Source: Gracilibacillus salinarum (GTDB lineage Bacteria; Bacillota; Bacilli; Bacillales; Amphibacillaceae). From it: a stretch of 64,000 nt of DNA. The notes beneath the pieces were generated by a model that did not search any database, was not told where the DNA came from, and saw only the letters and a program-made list of their open reading frames with translations. The position numbers and the translations under genes are program-made. Shown piece after piece: positions 8,689-17,667 of this stretch (position 1 is its first letter; each line of letters opens with the position of its first letter). The stretch lies in assembly GCF_022919575.1 (NCBI RefSeq), contig NZ_CP095071.1, positions 496,001 to 560,000 of the forward strand, in the 5' to 3' direction.

Positions 8689-9483
8689 ATGATTGGAGAG
8701 ATAACGTATCACTCAACATGGCTGCACCGATTAAATCCAAGTATGAAGCTAATGGCTTTTCTAGTTGTATTTATTGGCTTATTGTTTATTCATAATCCCA
8801 ATTTTTTGCTTTATTTTATAATAGGAGCAACTCTGATATATTTATTTGCTACGGGGCACACGTGGAAAATGATCGGTTTGCTCGCGTTACCACTATTAAT
8901 TATATTCGTGTCTTCTGCTACTGCAATGATATTCTTTGGTGAAGGAGAAACGACTTGGTATCAGTTTGGTCTGATTCATATTACAGAAGAAAGCTTCTAC
9001 CGTGGTCTCCACTTAGGATTAAGAAGTACGGTGTTTGGGATTTTAAGTCTTATCTTTGCTTTAACAACCAGACCGGTCTATCTGTTTTATTCTGTCATGC
9101 AGCAAATGAAAGTAAAGCCGGCATATGCCTACAGTTTTATGGCCGGAATTCGTATGCTGCCGATTATACTCGAAGAATTCCAGACATTACGCCAAGCTAT
9201 GAAAGTAAGAGGAGTCGTATTTCCGCGAGGTGTTAAGGGCATGTATCAGAAAGTGAAGCAATACAGTATTCCGTTACTGGCACAAAGCATTCGGAGAGCA
9301 CACCGAATCGCTGTCGCAATGGAAGCCAAACAATTTACCAAACAAACGGAAAGAACCTATTATTACAAAATGGTGATTTCCTTGCATGATCTTTTGTTTG
9401 TCATTCTCTTAGGCGCGTGGATGCTTGTGACTTTTTATTTCAGTATGGAATTTTCTCTTTTTCCAGTAGAAAATGTGCGGTGA
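8689..9483 (+). CDS. ykoC: YkoC-like transmembrane (T) component of ECF transporter
   Basis: A 264-aa membrane protein. The coupling motif expected in T components is visible (QTLRQAMKVRG and a second IRRAHRIAVAMEAKQF), between hydrophobic helices at both ends. It links YkoD to YkoE. Start choice: ATG 8689 (MIGEIT) with GAGGG nine bases upstream; an in-frame ATG at 8680 overlaps the ykoD stop but leaves no spacing to the ribosome site. Last gene of the operon. Confidence 0.88.
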   Translation: MIGEITYHSTWLHRLNPSMKLMAFLVVFIGLLFIHNPNFLLYFIIGATLIYLFATGHTWKMIGLLALPLLIIFVSSATAMIFFGEGETTWYQFGLIHITEESFYRGLHLGLRSTVFGILSLIFALTTRPVYLFYSVMQQMKVKPAYAYSFMAGIRMLPIILEEFQTLRQAMKVRGVVFPRGVKGMYQKVKQYSIPLLAQSIRRAHRIAVAMEAKQFTKQTERTYYYKMVISLHDLLFVILLGAWMLVTFYFSMEFSLFPVENVR

Positions 9484-9530
9484 TCTGTTATACTAGTTGA
9501 AGATATCAAAACTAGTAGGAGTATGACTTG

Positions 9531-10256
9531 ATGGAAAGCTATTTAACATATGACGAAATTTTAACGAAATGTGAACAGTTAAATGAAAAATATAGTATAG
9601 ATGAAGAAACATTTTACCAGGTGGTTGATCAATTGTTAGAAAGTGATTTACCAACTAAGCAAAAAATAATTAAGGGATATCAGCAATTGATGAAAGCTGT
9701 ATCGGAAGAGATGGAACAGATGGAAACTGCTGTCTCATTAAATCCGACTTGCCAAATGGGCTGTGCATTCTGCTGTTATTTCCCGATTGTAATTAACAAA
9801 ATGGAGGCAAAAGTAATACAGCACTCAATTGATCAGATGCCTGTATCACGTAAAAATAAGATTAAACATCATATAAAGCAGTACTATGAAACGCACGGAC
9901 AAGAGGTAGAGCAATTAGGTAAACTCGACGTCGTAACTGACGGTGATGCCAAATATAATTATAAAAAAGCAGGGCTTCCTTGTGTGATGCTTGATACAGA
10001 AACTAACCAATGTCTCGCATATGAAATAAGGCCACTCCCATGCAGAACCTATGTAAATTATACGGACCCGTCTGTTTGTAAGGACAATGAGATGCCGAAA
10101 GAAACGATCAGTTATGAATTTCTGTACCAGGAATATATGGGTGCATTGAATGAATTACTACAGTATTTATATGCAGAGGAAGACACCGCGATGGTGCAGT
10201 ATCCCGACGATTTATATCAGGAAGATTTATTAATAAATTGGATGAAGACAATCTGA
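9531..10256 (+). CDS. YkgJ-family cysteine cluster protein
   Basis: A 241-aa soluble protein with the cysteine pattern of the YkgJ/'zinc- or iron-chelating' family: CQMGCAFCC near residue 64, then LPCVML, CLAYEIRPLPCRTY and a further Cys in PSVC. These cysteines probably bind a metal or Fe-S cluster; the biological role is unknown. ATG 9531 is used (AGGAG nine bases upstream); the TTG three bases earlier is possible. It stands alone between the ykoEDC operon and a yckD-like gene. Confidence 0.82.
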   Translation: MESYLTYDEILTKCEQLNEKYSIDEETFYQVVDQLLESDLPTKQKIIKGYQQLMKAVSEEMEQMETAVSLNPTCQMGCAFCCYFPIVINKMEAKVIQHSIDQMPVSRKNKIKHHIKQYYETHGQEVEQLGKLDVVTDGDAKYNYKKAGLPCVMLDTETNQCLAYEIRPLPCRTYVNYTDPSVCKDNEMPKETISYEFLYQEYMGALNELLQYLYAEEDTAMVQYPDDLYQEDLLINWMKTI

Positions 10257-10326
10257 TTTTTTTCATTCTTTTTTTTCGTATAAAGGACGATTATAACGTT
10301 ACACTAAGAAAAAAAGGAGTGATTAA

Positions 10327-10647
10327 ATGATTAGATTATGGAAGAAATGGCTAATCGCAGGGTTTATGATGTCATTGCTAGCAGGTATCAGCCTTTCCCC
10401 TGTACAAGCAGAAACAAACGATGTGACATTATCGGATGAACAGATCACCGAAATGAAGACATTACAGCAGGAATTGGTAGAAAAAGAAAAGACGATTATT
10501 AATAAGTATGTGGAATATGGCGTGCTCACCGAGGAAAAAGGAAAGAAGATTCTCGAGCATCTTGATAAGAAATACAAAATGCTCGAAGAAAATAAATTTG
10601 TTCCAATGTGGGACCACAAACATCACCATAAAAAAGATAAAGAGTAA
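10327..10647 (+). CDS. yckD: YckD-like secreted DUF2680 protein
   Basis: A 106-aa protein with a signal peptide (MIRLWKKWLIAGFMMSLLAG, likely cleaved after VQA at about residue 29) and a short helical domain with the DUF2680 pattern: a run of Glu/Lys, then NKYVEYGVLTEEKGKKILEH. The His/Lys-rich tail (WDHKHHHKKDKE) could bind metal, though this is only a guess. Function unknown. Strong site AAAAAGGAG before ATG 10327, and a perfect terminator directly after. Confidence 0.82.
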   Translation: MIRLWKKWLIAGFMMSLLAGISLSPVQAETNDVTLSDEQITEMKTLQQELVEKEKTIINKYVEYGVLTEEKGKKILEHLDKKYKMLEENKFVPMWDHKHHHKKDKE

Positions 10648-10648
10648 C

Positions 10649-10680
10649 AAATAAAGCTTACCCGCGGGTAAGCTTTATTT
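10649..10680. terminator. bidirectional terminator
   Basis: Perfect 15-bp palindrome AAATAAAGCTTACCC / GGGTAAGCTTTATTT separating two convergent genes; it overlaps the last codons of the ylbC-like gene. Confidence 0.85.
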
Positions 10681-11799
10681 CGTGATAAAACTCTCTGTAT
10701 AGAAAGGCTGGCCGTCCTCTTTCATGGCAACACCTATCGACATGAGGCGAAAATCAGCATGTAATATATTCTTTCGATGACCTTCTGAGTTCATTAAACC
10801 TTGATGCGCAAAGATACTGCTCGATTGACCAGCTGCCAGATTTTCCCCTGCTAATTGAAAGGAGATACCATCCTCTTTTAAGCGATCAAAAGGAGATTGC
10901 CCGTCGAGATTGTTATGACCAAAGTAATTATTTTCTGCCATATCGGTACTGTGGTTTTGAGCGGTTGTTCGTGCTTCTTCATACCACTGCAGAACAGGCA
11001 GACCGAACTTGACTCTGGATGCATTGGTCAGGTCAAACAATTGGTATTCAAATCCTTCTTTTAAGGCGTCACTTGTTCCACCGAAGAAATCTTGTTTTTG
11101 ATTCTCTAACGACTCGGCCACAATCTGAATCGCTGCTAGTTGGTTATCCTGGTGAACATCATAGAAGAAAGTAACATAGCTTTCATCTATCAGAAACGTA
11201 TCTTGCTCTTCACTATCGTTTATTTTATAGCGGGTAAAACCTTTTCGAATCGAATCTAATGGTTCACCAAACGCGTCACGAACATCTGTTTTGCTGCTGG
11301 AAAGGGTTATATCCTTTGTGGATGAGATTAAATCTTGATTAGTGTATAGAGCAGCGACCTGGTCTTGCTCATTGTAAGCTACCATAAGGAAATTCTGATA
11401 ATTTTCATGATAGCTGTACCAATCAACTCCGTATTCATTTAGACTTTGCCGGTTCGCTTCTCCTAATTGTTCAGTGACGCTTGCCTTTGATTGAGACAAT
11501 TCAATATTATGGATGGAGAACGACTGTTCGTCAGGTGCAGTAAGTTCAGGTTTTTCTGCATCTGATGGTGCTGGTGGCTGTGCAGTTGAATCAGTCAATC
11601 GTTCGTACACATTTTCAAATTTGTACTTCATTGTTTCGATGGTGCTTACCAACTGCGGATTATTTTTAATGTTTTCTACATCGGTGGTTAATTGTTGCCA
11701 GACACCGTTAATGCCTTTTTCCTGATAGTCATCACTATATATAAAGCCTAATATACCAGCAATTAGTAGCAAGGATATAAGCGCTCTTAACGTTCTCAA
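10675..11799 (-). CDS. ylbC: YlbC-like CAP-domain protein
   Basis: A 374-aa exported protein. It has an N-terminal membrane anchor or signal (RALISLLLIAGILGFIYS, residues 5-22), a CAP-associated domain (about 100-235) and a C-terminal CAP/SCP-PR1 domain with FDLTNASRVKFGLPVLQW, HSTDMAENNYFGHN and GLMNSEGHRKNIL. CAP domains in bacilli are extracellular; their exact activity is unsettled. Length and domain order match B. subtilis YlbC. Start TTG 11799 is supported by CAGGAGTG just upstream. It is convergent with the yckD-like gene and divergent from the sigma-factor operon. Confidence 0.85.
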   Translation of the reverse strand: MRTLRALISLLLIAGILGFIYSDDYQEKGINGVWQQLTTDVENIKNNPQLVSTIETMKYKFENVYERLTDSTAQPPAPSDAEKPELTAPDEQSFSIHNIELSQSKASVTEQLGEANRQSLNEYGVDWYSYHENYQNFLMVAYNEQDQVAALYTNQDLISSTKDITLSSSKTDVRDAFGEPLDSIRKGFTRYKINDSEEQDTFLIDESYVTFFYDVHQDNQLAAIQIVAESLENQKQDFFGGTSDALKEGFEYQLFDLTNASRVKFGLPVLQWYEEARTTAQNHSTDMAENNYFGHNNLDGQSPFDRLKEDGISFQLAGENLAAGQSSSIFAHQGLMNSEGHRKNILHADFRLMSIGVAMKEDGQPFYTESFITK

Positions 11800-11947
11800 T
11801 TTTTCACTCCTGACTGCTTGTTATCTAATAGTAACCATTATAGCACGATCTGGAAAAATTTAAGCATCAAAAACTTGAATAATTTTGTATACTTTTTATT
11901 CCTTTATGTCGTCCATTATGGTGTAGCCGTTTAGAAGGGGGGAGAGC

Positions 11948-12493
11948 ATGATTGATGAGACGAAACTGATCGAAAAAATGAAAGCAGGTAATCAGCATGC
12001 GATCCGGATGATCGTAGAACGCTATCAGCATCATGTCTTTAAGGTAACATACAGTGTCGTTCGTGACCAAGAAATTGCAGAGGATCTTGCGCAGGAAGCA
12101 TTTATCAAAATGCTCGATGCCCTTCCAACCTATCAGCATCAAGGATTTAAAACTTGGTTATCAAGAATCGCTTTACATAAAGCTATTGATCACCAGCGCC
12201 AAAAGAAACGAAAGCGGGAAGAATTACATACGTTTGAAAGCTTTCATCCTGTAGACAAGAAGTTGAATGTCGAAGAAGAAGTGATGGCTAACGATCAAAT
12301 CGCTATGATTCAAAAGCGGATCAAGCAGATGCCTGCTAAATTTCAACTAGTTGTTCATGCCTATTATTTCGAGGAATTGAGTTATAGACAAATAGCGGAT
12401 CGCTACCGTCTGGAAGAAACGACGGTGAAGACGAGGTTGTACAGAGCTAGAAAATGGATGAAGGAAAATTGGAAGGAGGAAGATTTTAGATGA
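11948..12493 (+). CDS. ECF RNA polymerase sigma factor
   Basis: A 181-aa group 4 sigma factor. Region 2 includes VRDQEIAEDLAQEAFIKML and the DNA-melting helix LSRIALHKAIDHQRQKKR; region 4 includes KFQLVVHAYYFEELSYRQIA and TTVKTRLYRARKWMKE. The next gene, overlapping by 4 bases (ATGA), encodes a zinc anti-sigma factor, so the pair forms a classical signalling unit. YlaC/SigV-like by general appearance, but I cannot assign a specific name. No clear autoregulatory ECF promoter was identified upstream. Unlike the sigM-like gene at 281 it is intact. Confidence 0.9.
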   Translation: MIDETKLIEKMKAGNQHAIRMIVERYQHHVFKVTYSVVRDQEIAEDLAQEAFIKMLDALPTYQHQGFKTWLSRIALHKAIDHQRQKKRKREELHTFESFHPVDKKLNVEEEVMANDQIAMIQKRIKQMPAKFQLVVHAYYFEELSYRQIADRYRLEETTVKTRLYRARKWMKENWKEEDFR

Positions 12494-12897
12494 GCCATCT
12501 TTCGAAAGAACAAGTTATCGCGTATCTAGAACAATCTATCGATAATAGAGAGGAAATGGAAAATCATTTATTAACGTGTGACAACTGTATGGAATTATAT
12601 CTTAATGTGATAGACAATCAAACATATGAAGCCGCACCATCTTCTGATTTTACCAATACATTCATGCAACAAATGAACAAAACAATTGTAACACCTTCGA
12701 AGGGCCGCACAAATCGAGCACTGATTCATTACGCGATAGCGGCTGGATTCACGGTGCTTCTAACAGTATCTGGTGTATTCCAAGGTGTGATGCAAGCAAC
12801 AAATGATCAACAAATGGAACAAAAACCATCTATCTCTGAGCATCTCATGTTAAAGACAGATCAATGGATCGAAAAGTTAAAAGGGGAGGGTAAGTAA
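12490..12897 (+). CDS. zinc-type (ZAS) anti-sigma factor
   Basis: A 135-aa membrane protein. The N-terminal domain carries the zinc anti-sigma motif HLLTCDNCMELY (His-x3-Cys-x2-Cys, residues 26-33), which would bind the partner sigma factor. One transmembrane helix follows at about 79-100 (YAIAAGFTVLLTVSGVFQGV), and a short outer tail remains. It overlaps the sigma gene by 4 bases and the following multi-helix membrane gene by 1 base, so all three are translationally coupled. Its ligand or stress signal is unknown. Confidence 0.88.
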   Translation: MSHLSKEQVIAYLEQSIDNREEMENHLLTCDNCMELYLNVIDNQTYEAAPSSDFTNTFMQQMNKTIVTPSKGRTNRALIHYAIAAGFTVLLTVSGVFQGVMQATNDQQMEQKPSISEHLMLKTDQWIEKLKGEGK

Positions 12898-13958
12898 TGA
12901 ATAATAAATCTGCAGTATTTGCATTTTTCTTAAGTTTTTTTCCGGGATTTGGTCAAATTTACTGGGGCAAAACATTCCGAGGTGTTATATATACACTAGC
13001 TTTTTTCGGTGGTGTATTTGTTTCACTGTTCTCAGCATTTACCGGGTTCGTTGGCTACAGTGAATTTTATATATTAATGTTTCTTTTACTAGCGATTATC
13101 TGGTTCATTAATTTGATAGATATGATCGTCACCATTTTACATGCAAAACCAACAGGAGTTGGGCATGCACAAGCTGGTGAATACGAGACGAATCTTAGTA
13201 ATGAAAGAGTAAAGACCATCATTTTTTCCGTTATTCCTGGAATTGGCCATTTTTATATCGGATTAACATACCGCGGACTTACACTATTATCAGCTTTTAT
13301 CGGTATCATCACGATTGTATTTTTTATCAGCATCTTAACCAGTGGCGTATTTTTAATCTTTTTATTAATCCTGCCAATTATTTGGGTCTACAGCTTATTT
13401 GATGTAATTCAACTTTTAAATCGTAAACAAGCTGGCGAACTATTAGAGGATAAAACGATATTAGATGATTTTGAACGTGCGCGTAATAGTGAAAATAAAA
13501 GCCGCGTATTAGCCGTTATTCTATCGATTTTTCCAGGAGCCGGCCATTTATATCTGGGCCTCCAAAAACGTGGACTTCAGCTGATGGCTGTATTCTTGTT
13601 CTCTATTTATATTTTAGATGTATTACATTTGTCACTATTTCTATTCTTGATACCTATTGTCTGGTTTTACAGTTTCTTTGATACGTTACAAACCGTAAAC
13701 CGAATCGAATATGAAAACGTGCAGGATGTACCGATCTTTAAAAATATTAAGAACAACCAAAAGTGGATTGGTATTGGATTAGTTGTACTTGGGTTGTTTT
13801 ATTTATTTGATCATGTCATTCTACCAGTACTGGGTAATCTGCTAGGCAATCATTTCTGGCATTACTATAATTCCTATTTCCAGGTCAGTATTGTCTGTTT
13901 ACTGCTTATCGGAGGTGGGATGAAACTTGCACTGATGAATCGGAAAAAGAAATCATAA
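12897..13958 (+). CDS. membrane protein with three TM2-like repeats, sigma-operon partner
   Basis: A 353-aa polytopic membrane protein. One unit repeats three times: FFLSFFPGFGQIYWGKTFRG (about residue 10), FSVIPGIGHFYIGLTYRG (about 110) and LSIFPGAGHLYLGLQKRG (about 208). Each reads as hydrophobic-PGxGxxYxGxxxRG followed by two or three membrane helices, like the TM2 domain motif. A fourth pair of helices ends the protein. It overlaps the anti-sigma stop codon (TAATG), so it is co-translated with the sigma/anti-sigma pair and may act in the same signalling route or be its target. No function is known to me. Confidence 0.8.
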   Translation: MNNKSAVFAFFLSFFPGFGQIYWGKTFRGVIYTLAFFGGVFVSLFSAFTGFVGYSEFYILMFLLLAIIWFINLIDMIVTILHAKPTGVGHAQAGEYETNLSNERVKTIIFSVIPGIGHFYIGLTYRGLTLLSAFIGIITIVFFISILTSGVFLIFLLILPIIWVYSLFDVIQLLNRKQAGELLEDKTILDDFERARNSENKSRVLAVILSIFPGAGHLYLGLQKRGLQLMAVFLFSIYILDVLHLSLFLFLIPIVWFYSFFDTLQTVNRIEYENVQDVPIFKNIKNNQKWIGIGLVVLGLFYLFDHVILPVLGNLLGNHFWHYYNSYFQVSIVCLLLIGGGMKLALMNRKKKS

Positions 13959-13971
13959 ATAGTCTGACAGT

Positions 13972-14000
13972 AAAAGCACTCTAGGAATGAGTGCTTTTTT
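13972..14000 (+). terminator. terminator of the ECF sigma operon
   Basis: Stem AAAGCACTC with GAGTGCTTT around a 7-nt loop, then T6. Confidence 0.85.
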
Positions 14001-14082
14001 GTTTCCGTGATACAAATAATCTAGTGAATTGGATCTGCAGCTCATGTAAGATTTAGCATGTGAATTACTATCCATAAGCAAC

Positions 14083-14127
14083 AATCAATAATTTATATTA
14101 TTGGTAGTTGTATATCCTGGTTTTTCT
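14083..14127. repeat. degenerate remnant of structured element
   Basis: AATAATTTATATTATTGGTA followed by GTTGTATATCCTGGTTTTTCT is a decayed version of the right terminal repeat plus terminator end of the neighbouring elements (compare 4001-4065). It lies directly upstream of copy 2, which suggests an older insertion at the same place. Confidence 0.5.
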
Positions 14128-14148
14128 AATGAGTAAAGAAAGTATATT

Positions 14149-14777
14149 AGTACAGTCACAGCAGTAATCATATGGAAAATGAAGCTGACTTCCTATAATA
14201 TGGATTGTGTCAACTAGCCATCGCTAGCCAAGCATCCATATTGAGATATTTAATGTGCTAGAATACCGCTTCGGCCAACCACTTCGCGTCCTGCGGGGCA
14301 CGGCTGAAGCTAACTTTGTGAAGAAGAGCACTTCACAAAGTGGATCTTCAGCACCTGCATAATCCCGCGGGAGTCTACGTGGTTGGCCTACGCTAGGATG
14401 TTTGCTCTACAACTTTTGGAATTGCTAGCATATTGATTGCACCATAAATAACAGCTTTTGAATAACATAATGCCTAGAACCACTGCTTTTAGCTGTACCG
14501 TAAGTTGTAGCACTTCCCATAAGCGTAGGAAATAGGCGGAGACTCCTCATGCGTCAGCGCGAGCTGAAGATCCACTTAGGAAAGAAAAGAATTTTCTTTC
14601 CTAAGTTAGCTGAAGCCGTGCCCCACAGGACGCGGAGCCTATTTCCGGAGCTTTGCTAAGCAGATAATGTATATCAAAATGAGTATTTTGATATACAGCC
14701 CTAGTTAACATAATCCATATTATAGGAAGTTTATTAATTAAGTCAATTAGGACCGGGTGGGTTATGCCCGGTTTTTC
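14149..14777. repeat. structured intergenic repeat element, copy 2 (longest)
   Basis: This is the fullest copy, with two palindromic modules. Left end AGTACAGTCACAGCAGTAAT; terminal inverted repeats at 14189-14214 and 14704-14730. Module A: outer arms GGCCAACCAC (14273-14282) / GTGGTTGGCC (14379-14388), inner arms ACTTTGTGAAG (14313-14323) / CTTCACAAAGT (14331-14341). Module B: outer arms GGAAATAGGC (14528-14537) / GCCTATTTCC (14637-14646), with an inner stem of the CTTAGGAAAG type. Terminator-like end ACCGGGT...GCCCGGTTTTT at 14751-14775. The two modules share framework words (CGCGTCCTG, GGGGCACGGCT, GTGGATCTTCAGC, GGGAGTCT), but their stems differ and remain complementary. With the flanking spacer it fills the 14.0-14.9 kb gap; no gene is seen there. 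Confidence 0.88.
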
Positions 14778-14869
14778 TTATACTTCCAAAATGCTGGGAT
14801 GTTCCAACAAAAGAAGACAAGTATAACAAATAAATACATGTTCATTATATTGTTTCGTCTGTATACTAT

Positions 14870-14884
14870 ATCGAAAGCGCTTCA
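14870..14884 (+). promoter_or_regulatory. candidate cre site (CcpA)
   Basis: ATCGAAAGCGCTTCA is close to the catabolite-responsive element consensus (TGWAANCGNTNWCA), with one clear mismatch at its left end. It lies just downstream of a possible -10 (TATACT, 14862-14867) and 22 bp upstream of the secreted GH18-like gene, a position expected for carbon catabolite repression. Confidence 0.55.
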
Positions 14885-14905
14885 AAAAGATAGGAGGTTC
14901 GTTTT

Positions 14906-17659
14906 ATGTTGGGTAAAATGAAACTGGAACACGTACGAAGTTTAGCTCTGATGATTCTTTTGATCGCATTCGCACTTTTGATGATGGTTCTTCAAGCACA
15001 TTCTGTGTATGCAACATCAGCAATAACCATTGACTCGCATGCTGAAGGGCAGTCTGTACCTGTTGGGGTGGAACGCATTTCTGGAACATATACGAAGACT
15101 TATAATATGGAGATTGTGATTAATGGTGTGAAGGTTGTGAAAGTGCAGACGGATGACCCTGATGGTGATAATGTTGGTATCTGGTATTACGATTTGGACA
15201 CCTCCACTTATGATGGGGAAATAGAATTAATGATCAAAGGACAAGATACTGTAACCAGAAGTAATGCATGGTCCACTCTTCATGTAAATGTGGATAACGC
15301 CGAAGCGAACGTTCCCGCTCTATCCATTGAGAAACCAGCTGATGGCAGCAGTGTCAAAGGTGATGTCAATATAAAGATTGCAGTAGAAGCCAAAAATAAA
15401 ATAAACCGTGTGGAAGTAAGAATCAATGGAGGTACTTGGAAAGAAGCGTCGTTAAAAGGTAAATACTATAAATACAAGTGGAACACGTCTGATATTGGTG
15501 ATAAAACAAGCAGTATCGAAACAAGAGCAATCGATTCCAACGGAAATACAGGAAAAAGCTCAACCTCTTATGTGAAAGTTGGCAAGGGAACGAGCGAGAC
15601 TACCACTGCTGTAGATCAAGATCGTTCGATGTGGATATGGGAAAATGCCAGCTATAATTTACTGCTTAATCCAGGTTCGAGAACGGTTTTAGATGCAATG
15701 GCGAAAGACACCACTACATTTAATCAGGATCCCATTACAACATTATATTTTGGCGTGGATACATTTGATGGGATGGATATGCTAGAAGACGAAAGGGAGA
15801 AAGTAAGAGACTTTGTAAGCTGGGCTCATAATAAGGGATATAAGATCCACGCTCTTATCGCAGGGGGGACCAACCCACCTTATTTTGGCGCTTACACCAG
15901 ATATCATGATTTAGCTATTGGAGAATTTGAAAAAGTCCTAAACTATAATATATCTTCCTCTCCAAACGAGCGTTTTGACGGGGTGAATGTAGATACGGAA
16001 CCTTATATTCTACCAGATTTTAAATCCGCTTATCCTTCCGTTCAAATTCAATATTTAAACTATTTTGAAAAGCTTATGCAACGACGTGACACCGCAGGGT
16101 ATAGTTTATTAGTAGGTGCAGCCATTCCTAGATGGTATGATTCCTCTTCCAACGCTGAAAATATAGAATGGAACGGTAATACAAAATGGATGTCTCAACA
16201 TATCCAGGATATTGCTGATTATATTTCAATTATGGATTACTGGGATGTAGCAGATGACAGTCCGGGTATTATTCCAGATGCACAAGGTGAAATAGACTAC
16301 GCCAACCAAATCGGCAAACCAAACTCTGTCATTATCGGTGTGGAAACAAAAGACATCGCCAATGGTGGAGATCCAGAGACGATTTCTTTTCGTGAAGAGG
16401 GTCGAACTTATATGGAAGCGGAATTAGATAAGGTTTATCAAGCTTTTAATGGAGAAGAAGCCTTCGGAGGTATTGCACTGCATCATTATGATGAAATCCG
16501 AGCATTACCATCCGCCTGGGGACCAAACGGTTATTTTTGGGAGCCGCCCGCAGATTCAATTGCGCCTTCAGCACTTAGCGAAAATCCAGCCGCTTCCAGT
16601 TTTGATTTTCAAGGTATCCATCTGGAATATGGAAGAGCATCTGATAATACGGAAGTAGAATCTTATAACATTTATCGTAGTACGGACAGTGATTTTACAC
16701 CAGACGCCAGTAATCTGGCAGGAACAGAAAGAGGTTTAACATATACAGATGTAGGTTTACTTCCGAATACGAGGTATTATTATAAGGTAGCTGCTGTAGA
16801 TGTGCAAGGGAATATTGGTCCGTTTTCTGAAGAAACCTCTGCCATGACGGATGATACGACATTAAAACCGATGATTATTAATAGTATGGATGTCAGTTAT
16901 GAAGAAAGCAAAGGTAAAGTGACGTTGCAAGTTGTAGATAAAGAGACACTAGAAGGTATTCAAGCTGAAGTTCATGGACGATTTACGCATATGGCAGGAA
17001 AATTTATCAGTGCTACTGCTGATGAAAAAGGAGTTGCTTCCGCTGTGAGTGAATCTGTAGTGCAAGATTGGGGTGAAATAGGTTTTGAACCAAGAAGGAT
17101 CGTATCAGATGGCTATTATTGGGCACAAGCTTATGATGATCCGCACCAAATGTCAACAACCTGGTCTCAAGAAATAGTCACCGTTACGGAAGATGCCTAT
17201 GTCCGTGGAGGAAGTTATGCAGATATGAACTATGGTGCGGATAGCGCTATTCAAATTAAAGATGTAGCTGGATCAAATTATTATGACCGACTTGGCTTCT
17301 TCAAATTTGACCTTACTAGTTCCGCAGATTCTCCAATAAACTCAGCAGTATTGTATTTTCATACTAGTACATCGGTTGTCACATTACCTGTAACCATAAT
17401 GGGGCTCAGTACAGACAGTTGGAATGAGAACAGTATTACATGGAACAATCAACCTGCGTTACGTGAAGACGATGCCATCATTGGGGCGATCGAAGTCGAT
17501 AAAGCAGGGTGGTACAGCATCGATGTAACTAATTTTATTACCAATCAAACAGAAGATAAAGTAGCGTCATTCAAATTATCAGATCAAGCTGCAACAGACA
17601 GGCTGTTCATGATAGACAGCAAAGAAAATAAGAATCCTGCTTACCTCGTCATCCAATAA
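14906..17659 (+). CDS. secreted modular GH18-like glycoside hydrolase
   Basis: A 917-aa exported protein. Signal peptide is residues 1-37 (LLIAFALLMMVLQAHSVYA). Two Ig-like domains follow (about 38-130 and 138-225). A TIM-barrel-like domain (about 240-545) has the motif FDGVNVDTEPY at 357-367, resembling the GH18 DGxDxDxE active site with Glu365 as acid; the first Asp of the DxDxE core is Asn here. Then a fibronectin type III domain (about 555-648), a further beta domain, and a C-terminal CBM96/DNRLRE-like binding domain (about 757-917, with DRLGFFKFDL and SWNENSITWNNQP). It likely cuts GlcNAc-containing polymers outside the cell and feeds the importer and nag genes downstream. A possible cre site precedes it. 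It converges on the response-regulator gene with 8 bases between stops. Confidence 0.75.
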   Translation: MLGKMKLEHVRSLALMILLIAFALLMMVLQAHSVYATSAITIDSHAEGQSVPVGVERISGTYTKTYNMEIVINGVKVVKVQTDDPDGDNVGIWYYDLDTSTYDGEIELMIKGQDTVTRSNAWSTLHVNVDNAEANVPALSIEKPADGSSVKGDVNIKIAVEAKNKINRVEVRINGGTWKEASLKGKYYKYKWNTSDIGDKTSSIETRAIDSNGNTGKSSTSYVKVGKGTSETTTAVDQDRSMWIWENASYNLLLNPGSRTVLDAMAKDTTTFNQDPITTLYFGVDTFDGMDMLEDEREKVRDFVSWAHNKGYKIHALIAGGTNPPYFGAYTRYHDLAIGEFEKVLNYNISSSPNERFDGVNVDTEPYILPDFKSAYPSVQIQYLNYFEKLMQRRDTAGYSLLVGAAIPRWYDSSSNAENIEWNGNTKWMSQHIQDIADYISIMDYWDVADDSPGIIPDAQGEIDYANQIGKPNSVIIGVETKDIANGGDPETISFREEGRTYMEAELDKVYQAFNGEEAFGGIALHHYDEIRALPSAWGPNGYFWEPPADSIAPSALSENPAASSFDFQGIHLEYGRASDNTEVESYNIYRSTDSDFTPDASNLAGTERGLTYTDVGLLPNTRYYYKVAAVDVQGNIGPFSEETSAMTDDTTLKPMIINSMDVSYEESKGKVTLQVVDKETLEGIQAEVHGRFTHMAGKFISATADEKGVASAVSESVVQDWGEIGFEPRRIVSDGYYWAQAYDDPHQMSTTWSQEIVTVTEDAYVRGGSYADMNYGADSAIQIKDVAGSNYYDRLGFFKFDLTSSADSPINSAVLYFHTSTSVVTLPVTIMGLSTDSWNENSITWNNQPALREDDAIIGAIEVDKAGWYSIDVTNFITNQTEDKVASFKLSDQAATDRLFMIDSKENKNPAYLVIQ

Positions 17660-17667
17660 TATGGTTG

